46,697 nucleotides of DNA from an uncultured Clostridia bacterium (GTDB lineage Bacteria; Bacillota; Clostridia; Oscillospirales; Ruminococcaceae): NCBI GenBank assembly GCA_947625915.1, contig CANQPX010000013.1, positions 1-46,697 of the forward strand, read 5' to 3'. Both the position numbers and the translations under genes were made by a program. Under the pieces are notes generated by a model, which was given only the letters and a program-made list of their open reading frames with translations, did no database searches and was not told where the DNA came from. This document shows positions 42,253 to 46,697 of the stretch, piece by piece (position 1 is the stretch's first letter; every line of letters starts with the position of its first letter).

Positions 42253-42279
42253 TAAGGGGTGTGAACTTCACACCCCTTA
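42253..42279. terminator. Bidirectional terminator between ntpD and the minus-strand gene
   Basis: TAAGGGGTGTG and CACACCCCTTA pair around AACTT, followed by TTTTA. It sits between convergent genes, 4 nt after the ntpD stop and 2 nt before the end of the opposite gene. Confidence 0.85.
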
Positions 42280-42281
42280 TT

Positions 42282-42473
42282 TTATGACAATCGTATGTTG
42301 TCAACTTCTTTACGGGCGATAGCGGCGTTTTCTTCATGAGCGTTTACAACGCTCCCGTCGGGAAGGGTAATGTTATCGGTAATAATGTTCGTATAGTATT
42401 TCCCGTTTATCTGCTGAGGATTGTTAACATCTATCTGCGCGTAATTCCCGTGCTTTATAAGATCTTTATACAT
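42282..42473 (-). CDS. Small hypothetical protein
   Basis: A 63-residue soluble protein, not recognised (central NGKYYTNIITDNITLPDG, acidic C-terminus). GGTGGAAA lies 5-6 nt before the ATG on the minus strand. It follows the 142-residue gene after 21 nt, so the two are likely co-transcribed. Confidence 0.65.
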   Translation of the reverse strand: MYKDLIKHGNYAQIDVNNPQQINGKYYTNIITDNITLPDGSVVNAHEENAAIARKEVDNIRLS

Positions 42474-42494
42474 GAGTTTCCACCCGCTTTCCGA

Positions 42495-42923
42495 TCAAAG
42501 ATAACTTTTCAGATCATCGATATAACGCTGTTCCTTGGAAAGCATTTCCTTTGCTTCCTGTACCAGTTCGGGTTCGGCTGTAACGGAACGGTTCAGTGCC
42601 TTATTTATCTTGATAACGCCCATATTTGTTCCCTGAATGAGCATTTCCGCAATGTGCTGAGTGGAATTGTCCCGCGCACAATTCAGGGTAATTCCCATTG
42701 AGGTCATGACTTTTGCCATTTTAGAAACGGGTTTGGGAGTTATATTCCGTGATATCATACGGTTAGTGAGCATATTTGTCTGGTCATTGTAGTTTGAAAG
42801 CTGCATTCTCAGTTCACCGCGGAGCCTGTTATCGTGTACCTTCGGGAAAATATGCTTTATAGAATTTGTTCCCATTTCGGCGTTCTGATAAAGAGCATTA
42901 TAAAGTTTGCTCTGGTCTGCCAT
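42495..42923 (-). CDS. Hypothetical helical protein
   Basis: A 142-residue, predicted all-helical protein without membrane segments. I do not recognise the family. The pattern of four amphipathic helices (for example LYNALYQNAEMGTNSIKHIF and ELRMQLSNYNDQTNMLTNRM) suggests a ferritin-like or coat-associated four-helix bundle, but no metal-ligand motif is obvious. AAAGGAATGA precedes the ATG. A hairpin with a T-run lies 26 nt upstream of the start. Confidence 0.72.
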   Translation of the reverse strand: MADQSKLYNALYQNAEMGTNSIKHIFPKVHDNRLRGELRMQLSNYNDQTNMLTNRMISRNITPKPVSKMAKVMTSMGITLNCARDNSTQHIAEMLIQGTNMGVIKINKALNRSVTAEPELVQEAKEMLSKEQRYIDDLKSYL

Positions 42924-42949
42924 AATTTATCATTCCTTTCTGAAAAATA

Positions 42950-42966
42950 GGACGTTCTGAACGTCC
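42950..42966 (-). promoter_or_regulatory. Leader hairpin with T-run upstream of the helical protein gene
   Basis: GGACGTT-CTG-AACGTCC, followed on the minus strand by TATTTTT and then the SD. It could be an attenuator or an operator. The rest of the divergent 42924-43158 gap is AT-rich, with the plus-strand promoter at 43098. Confidence 0.4.
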
Positions 42967-43097
42967 CGATATTTATTATTGCATCATGCGGATAATTTAT
43001 TTGAGGGATTTATAATGAAAATAAACAGGATATAACTTATTTTTCAGCATATGCGCAAACTTACATGACCGATCGGGCATAAGTTTTGCAGAAAATG

Positions 43098-43126
43098 TTG
43101 AAATCTTCATGGAAATATTGTATAAT
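43098..43126 (+). promoter_or_regulatory. Promoter for the membrane protein-cwlD-radA run
   Basis: TTGAAA (43098-43103) and TATAAT (43121-43126) with a 17-nt spacer, 32 nt before the ATG. Confidence 0.7.
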
Positions 43127-43158
43127 ATGAAAAGAATACCGGAAAGGAAATGAACGGA

Positions 43159-43725
43159 ATGTCCGAAAGATATATCTCAAATAAAAAGGAAAATTTTGCA
43201 TCAAGATGCCTTAAAGGCATCGGATATTGGTTCCTTGGGAATTTTATGTGCTTTTTCATATGTTCGTCAACAGCGCTTTTCATGAGAAGATTTATGTTTA
43301 TAAGAATTTTCATAGCGGTCTGCACGTTGACGGTAACCCTTGGGCTTTACTTCAACTGGGCGCATTACGCTGCAAAACGTGATAAGAATGTTGTAAAATT
43401 CCACGGAACGGAATATGACAGATATATGCCGCTTAAAATGGCGGTCGCCGCACCGATATTCAGCTATGGGATGCTGATATGCCTTTATCTGAGCAAAGCA
43501 GGCGTTCTGCCTGATATCTTCAACTATTATCTGCTGCTGAATATGTGGCTCAGACCGTTTGTAACGCTTTTTACGGGAGAATTTGTGATAGACGCGATAT
43601 CATGGCTCGGGATCATCGGGATAACGTTTATGGTGCTTCTCCAGCCGCTGACGATAGTGTTGACTTATATCCTTACCTACAACGATATAGATATCACAAA
43701 GATAATTTTCTATAAAAAACAGTAA
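43159..43725 (+). CDS. Hypothetical polytopic membrane protein
   Basis: A 188-residue protein with four likely membrane helices (about 24-44, 50-72, 95-115, 150-180), basic at both ends. ATG 43159 is chosen because GAAAGGA is one base from the ATG at 43150 but about 10 nt from this one. Not recognised. Downstream genes are cwlD and radA, with which it may share a transcript. Confidence 0.72.
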   Translation: MSERYISNKKENFASRCLKGIGYWFLGNFMCFFICSSTALFMRRFMFIRIFIAVCTLTVTLGLYFNWAHYAAKRDKNVVKFHGTEYDRYMPLKMAVAAPIFSYGMLICLYLSKAGVLPDIFNYYLLLNMWLRPFVTLFTGEFVIDAISWLGIIGITFMVLLQPLTIVLTYILTYNDIDITKIIFYKKQ

Positions 43726-43781
43726 TACAAGCTTTTATTTTCTCATAATATACAGTAAAACAAGCTGTTTGGAGGTATTTT

Positions 43782-44495
43782 ATGAGAAAGATAAGATGGA
43801 ACGCCGCATTTGTCGTGCTGACGTTTATTGCCTGTATCGGAGTGATCTGCTATGCAGCCGCTCAGATCGACGAAGTTGTAACGGTAGAAAATGTTGTCGA
43901 AGAAAGTGACTGCGTTGTGGTGCTCGATGCGGGACACGGCGGCATAGACGGCGGCTGTTCGACGGCTGACGGAAAGACCGAAAAAGGCATAAACCTCAAT
44001 ATCCTGCTTTCGGTAAGGGATATGAGCCGACTTTTCGGCTATGATGTGGAAGTTACCCGCGATAAGGATATGTCTATACATGACAAAGGCGTTACGGGCA
44101 TCAGGAACCAGAAAATTTCCGACATGGAAAACAGACTGGAAATTTTTAATAAATATCCTAACGCCGTGTGCGTTTCGATACATCAGAATACTTTTGAAGA
44201 TCCTGTTTATAACGGCGCGCAGATGTTCTACAGCGACGCGAACCCCGCAAGTGAAGACCTTGCATACATAATGCAGCAGAAATTTGTCGCAAATCTCCAG
44301 CCTGACAATCAGCGGGAGATAAAACTTTGCGGCGATGAACTTTACCTTTGTTACTACTGCAATAATCCCACGGTGATGATAGAGTGCGGATTTCTCTCAA
44401 ATCCCGAAGAAGCCGCAAAGCTTACCGATAAAAATTATCAGCAAAAAGTCGCGTTCACGGTATTTTCGGGGATAAACGAATTTGCCGAAGCGTAA
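43782..44495 (+). CDS. cwlD: N-acetylmuramoyl-L-alanine amidase, CwlD-like
   Basis: Amidase_3 zinc amidase of 237 residues with an N-terminal membrane anchor (5-27). Zinc and catalytic motifs are intact: VVVLDAGHGGIDGG, the Glu of TEKGINLNI, CVSIHQNTF, and MIECGFLSNPEEA with the catalytic Glu. Length and domain content match CwlD, which removes peptides so that muramic-delta-lactam can form in the spore cortex. Assignment to CwlD rather than another amidase rests on size and on the sporulation genes elsewhere in the window. Confidence 0.9.
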   Translation: MRKIRWNAAFVVLTFIACIGVICYAAAQIDEVVTVENVVEESDCVVVLDAGHGGIDGGCSTADGKTEKGINLNILLSVRDMSRLFGYDVEVTRDKDMSIHDKGVTGIRNQKISDMENRLEIFNKYPNAVCVSIHQNTFEDPVYNGAQMFYSDANPASEDLAYIMQQKFVANLQPDNQREIKLCGDELYLCYYCNNPTVMIECGFLSNPEEAAKLTDKNYQQKVAFTVFSGINEFAEA

Positions 44496-44512
44496 AAAAT
44501 AAGGAGCGTAAA

Positions 44513-45925
44513 ATGGCAGGAAAGTTAAAAACAGTCTACATATGCAGCCAATGCGGCTACGAAAGCTCAAAATGGAACGGAAAATGCCCCTCTTGCGGCG
44601 AATGGAACACTCTTGAAGAGGATATCGTGGAGACCGCTCCCGCAAGATCTTCTTTGGGAAAGTCAGGGTCATCGATAAAGATCGTCGATCTTTCCTCGGA
44701 AATAAGGACTCTTTCAGGGATAGATACGGAAGAAGATGTAAGATATTCAACAGGCATAAACGAACTTAACAGAGTCCTCGGCGGAGGGCTTGTGAAGGGT
44801 TCCCTTGTGCTGATAGGCGGAGAACCGGGCATAGGAAAATCTACCATACTTTTACAGATATGTAAATTTCTCGGTGAGGAACATACGATATTGTATGTTT
44901 CGGGAGAGGAAAGTATCAGGCAGATAAAGATACGCGCCCAGCGGCTCGGAGTTGATACGGAAAATCTTTATCTTCTTTCAACAAATGACGCAAGAGCCGC
45001 GGCTAATACGATATGCACACATAAACCGGATATTGCTATAATCGACTCGATACAAACTATGTCTTTGAGCGAACTCCCGTCAAGCGCGGGAAGCATAACT
45101 CAGGTCAGAGAGTGTACCAACCTTTTTATGAAAACGGCCAAATCCGAGGAGATACCGATATTTATTGTAGGTCATGTCAATAAAGACGGTGCCATCGCGG
45201 GTCCTAAAGTAATGGAGCATATCGTAGATACCGTGCTTTACTTTGAGGGCGAACGCCACCTGAGTTACAGGATACTTCGGGCGGTAAAGAACCGTTTCGG
45301 TTCAACAAATGAGATAGGCGTTTTTGAGATGTGCGACAACGGTCTTGAAGAAGTGGAAAATCCTTCGATGATGCTCCTTAACGGCAGACCTGTTGGGATA
45401 TCGGGAACCTGCGTCGCCTGTATAATGGAAGGCAGCCGTCCGATACTTGCGGAAGTGCAGGCGCTGGTCACGAAAACGACTTTTCCGTCTCCAAAGCGCA
45501 CTGCAACGGGATTTGACTATAACAGGCTTGCGATAATAATTGCCGTACTGGAAAAGCGAATGGGAATGTTTTTCGGAACGCTTGACGTTTACCTTAACAT
45601 TGTGGGAGGTTTTCGGCTTGACGAGCCGGCAGGGGATCTTCCGGTGGCGCTGGCGGTGTACAGCGGATATTTTGACATTGCGATAAGTGAAAAGCTTATT
45701 GCATTTGGTGAGATCGGACTTGGCGGCGAAGTGCGCAGCACATCGAATATCCCGCAAAGGATAATGGAAGCCCAGAGATTGGGATTTACCGAATGTATCA
45801 TACCGAAGCAGGCTTTGCGGAACATTGATCCCAACAAATACAATATGCATATTTACGGTGTATCAAATTTACGGCAGGCGTTTGCGGTAGTAAAAAAGAC
45901 AGCGGAAGAGAGCAAAAAAAGTTAA
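44513..45925 (+). CDS. radA: DNA repair protein RadA
   Basis: RecA-like branch-migration ATPase with a C4 zinc finger (C11, C14, C25, C28: CSQCGYESSKWNGKCPSCG), Walker A GGEPGIGKST, the RadA-specific KNRFGSTNEIGVFEM, and a C-terminal Lon-like domain (DLPVALAVYSGYFD, FGEIGLGGEVR). The 470-residue length is normal. SD AAGGAGCG. It is the last intact gene before the second structured repeat. Confidence 0.97.
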   Translation: MAGKLKTVYICSQCGYESSKWNGKCPSCGEWNTLEEDIVETAPARSSLGKSGSSIKIVDLSSEIRTLSGIDTEEDVRYSTGINELNRVLGGGLVKGSLVLIGGEPGIGKSTILLQICKFLGEEHTILYVSGEESIRQIKIRAQRLGVDTENLYLLSTNDARAAANTICTHKPDIAIIDSIQTMSLSELPSSAGSITQVRECTNLFMKTAKSEEIPIFIVGHVNKDGAIAGPKVMEHIVDTVLYFEGERHLSYRILRAVKNRFGSTNEIGVFEMCDNGLEEVENPSMMLLNGRPVGISGTCVACIMEGSRPILAEVQALVTKTTFPSPKRTATGFDYNRLAIIIAVLEKRMGMFFGTLDVYLNIVGGFRLDEPAGDLPVALAVYSGYFDIAISEKLIAFGEIGLGGEVRSTSNIPQRIMEAQRLGFTECIIPKQALRNIDPNKYNMHIYGVSNLRQAFAVVKKTAEESKKS

Positions 45926-45930
45926 AATAA

Positions 45931-45955
45931 CAATTTTGCGCGCAGCGCAAAATTG
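45931..45955. terminator. Hairpin after radA
   Basis: CAATTTTGCGC and GCGCAAAATTG form a perfect 11-bp stem with a GCA triloop, 6 nt after the radA stop. There is no clear plus-strand T-run, so terminator strength is uncertain. Confidence 0.5.
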
Positions 45956-45965
45956 AATAGCTGAT

Positions 45966-46179
45966 CCAGCGCAGCCGCGCTGGTGGGGTCAAGGGGTGAA
46001 ACCCCTTGTCGTCGTCCGCAGACGACGAAATCTCCTAATGCCTTTAGGAGCTCCGCAAGGGGTGAATTGCTGTCGCAGACAGCAAGAGGGGGAAGCCCTG
46101 CGATAGAGGGCTTCCCCCTTGAACTAACGAATTTTTTCAAATTTTCCCTTGCCAAACAGCCCGGTGAGCTGTTTGGCAA
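45966..46179. repeat. 214-nt multi-hairpin repeat, copy 2 (candidate structured RNA)
   Basis: Gap-free homologue of 24453-24666. Stems: H1 45966-45983, H2 45990-46008, H3 46010-46027, H4 46034-46048, H5 46067-46085, H6 46087-46119 and H7 46149-46179. H1, H2, H4 and H6 are identical to copy 1. H3, H5 and H7 differ only by paired changes, for example CGTCGTC/GACGACG here for CGCCATC/GATGGCG. Similarity begins about 11 nt before H1 and stops right after H7. It fills much of the gene-free stretch 45926-46337. No coding potential. Confidence 0.85.
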
Positions 46180-46206
46180 TACAGAGCAGTTAAATTTTAT
46201 CTAAAA

Positions 46207-46253
46207 ATAGTCCGTTGTCAAGCATTTTAAACCATCGTTTGGCAGCGGACTAT
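46207..46253 (+). terminator. Hairpin downstream of repeat copy 2
   Basis: ATAGTCCGTTGTCAA (46207-46221) pairs with TTGGCAGCGGACTAT (46239-46253), 15 bp with two G-U pairs, followed by ATTATTTTTAT. Possible terminator; the remainder to 46337 is AT-rich without other features. Confidence 0.5.
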
Positions 46254-46337
46254 ATTATTTTTATAAATATTTTTTGTAGAAATATCTAAAATTCCCATAT
46301 ATTTACTTTGTTAACAAAATTTACGCATTTTTATTAA

Positions 46338-46697
46338 CGGATAGTAAAAAATGTCAACAATCAAGAAAAAACAGATGTATTTGTAGGGCACATTGGTGGA
46401 GACGATTTCGTTGCAATTCTGGGAGAAGATGTTGAATATGAAAAAATTTGTCAACAAATAATATCTGAATTTGATTTAGGTGTAAAAAGCTTTTTTACAG
46501 AAGAAGATGCAAATAAAGGATATTTGAAAATACAAAATAGAAGAGGTAAAATGGAACATTTCCCATTAACTTCAATATCTATAGGAGTAGTAATTGTTGA
46601 AGAAGATCAATTTGCAAATGTGCTAGAAATAGGAGAAATAGGAGCACAAGTAAAACATTTAGCAAAAAAATATAAGGGAAGTTGTTATGCAACAGAT
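46338..46697 (+). pseudogene. 5'-truncated GGDEF-domain fragment, running off the window
   Basis: An open frame of 120 codons with no usable start, preceded in frame by TAA (46335-46337). It reads VFVGHIGGDDFVAILGED, the active-site region of a diguanylate cyclase (GGDD in place of GGDEF/GGEEF), then SISIGVVIVEEDQF and GAQVKHLAKKYKGSCYATD, matching the end of a GGDEF domain. The first half of the domain and all upstream domains are absent. It is visibly more AT-rich than all neighbours, suggesting a different origin. A frameshift or a rare start upstream could rescue it, but I see none. Confidence 0.65.

Noticed and set aside
1-46697. tRNA or rRNA genes
   Set aside because: No cloverleaf with T-loop (GTTCRAN) and acceptor pairing and no rRNA segment was recognised in the gaps between genes.

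Overview
The window looks like chromosomal DNA from a moderate-GC, endospore-lineage member of class Clostridia, most likely an Oscillospirales/Ruminococcaceae-type gut or rumen anaerobe. The grounds are the gene order yicC-remA-gmk-rpoZ-priA-def-fmt-rsmB-rlmN-prpC-prkC-rsgA-thiN-spoVM, three sporulation-type genes (ytfJ, spoVM, cwlD), a PASTA kinase, a V-type rather than F-type ATPase operon, a biotin-dependent carboxyltransferase operon without a biotin carboxylase, and strong AGGAGG-type ribosome binding sites with TTGNNN-17-TATAAT promoters. The genus is an inference.

Layout. 1-5.8 kb: rpmB (minus strand), divergent from an M50 peptidase-scpA-scpB-DUF2953-ytfJ-D,D-carboxypeptidase-rluB run. 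5.8-9.2 kb: three genes for acyl-CoA carboxyltransferase, biotin carrier and oxaloacetate/pyruvate carboxyltransferase, closed by a 26-bp perfect-stem terminator. 9.2-10.6 kb: a tandem pair of small membrane proteins and an orphan gene. 10.6-24.35 kb: the long housekeeping operon listed above, ending in a 29-codon spoVM. coaBC and rpe, usual members of this neighbourhood, are absent. 24.35-27.0 kb: a structured repeat and a minimal McrB/McrC pair. 27.2-30.7 kb (minus): lrp-like regulator, aminotransferase, ispE, and a PHP phosphatase. 31-33.4 kb: DUF2798 membrane protein behind a structured leader, ACT protein and UPF0210 protein. 33.4-42.3 kb: the nine-gene V-type ATPase operon, with a MITE-like element between the C and I subunit genes. 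42.3-46 kb: two unknown minus-strand genes, a membrane protein, cwlD and radA. The last 0.7 kb holds a second copy of the structured repeat and an AT-rich GGDEF-domain fragment without a 5' end.

Most notable observation: two 214-nt copies of a multi-hairpin element (24453-24666 and 45966-46179) align without gaps and differ at 23 positions. Sixteen of those differences form eight complementary base-pair swaps in three stems. This is direct covariation evidence for a conserved nucleic-acid fold with no protein-coding content. I cannot name the family. Other items worth checking are the McrB that starts at its Walker A motif next to an McrC with an altered nuclease motif, the transcarboxylase-like operon, the DEEG variant of PriA's helicase motif II, the leader upstream of the DUF2798 gene, and a four-codon ORF coupled to rsgA.
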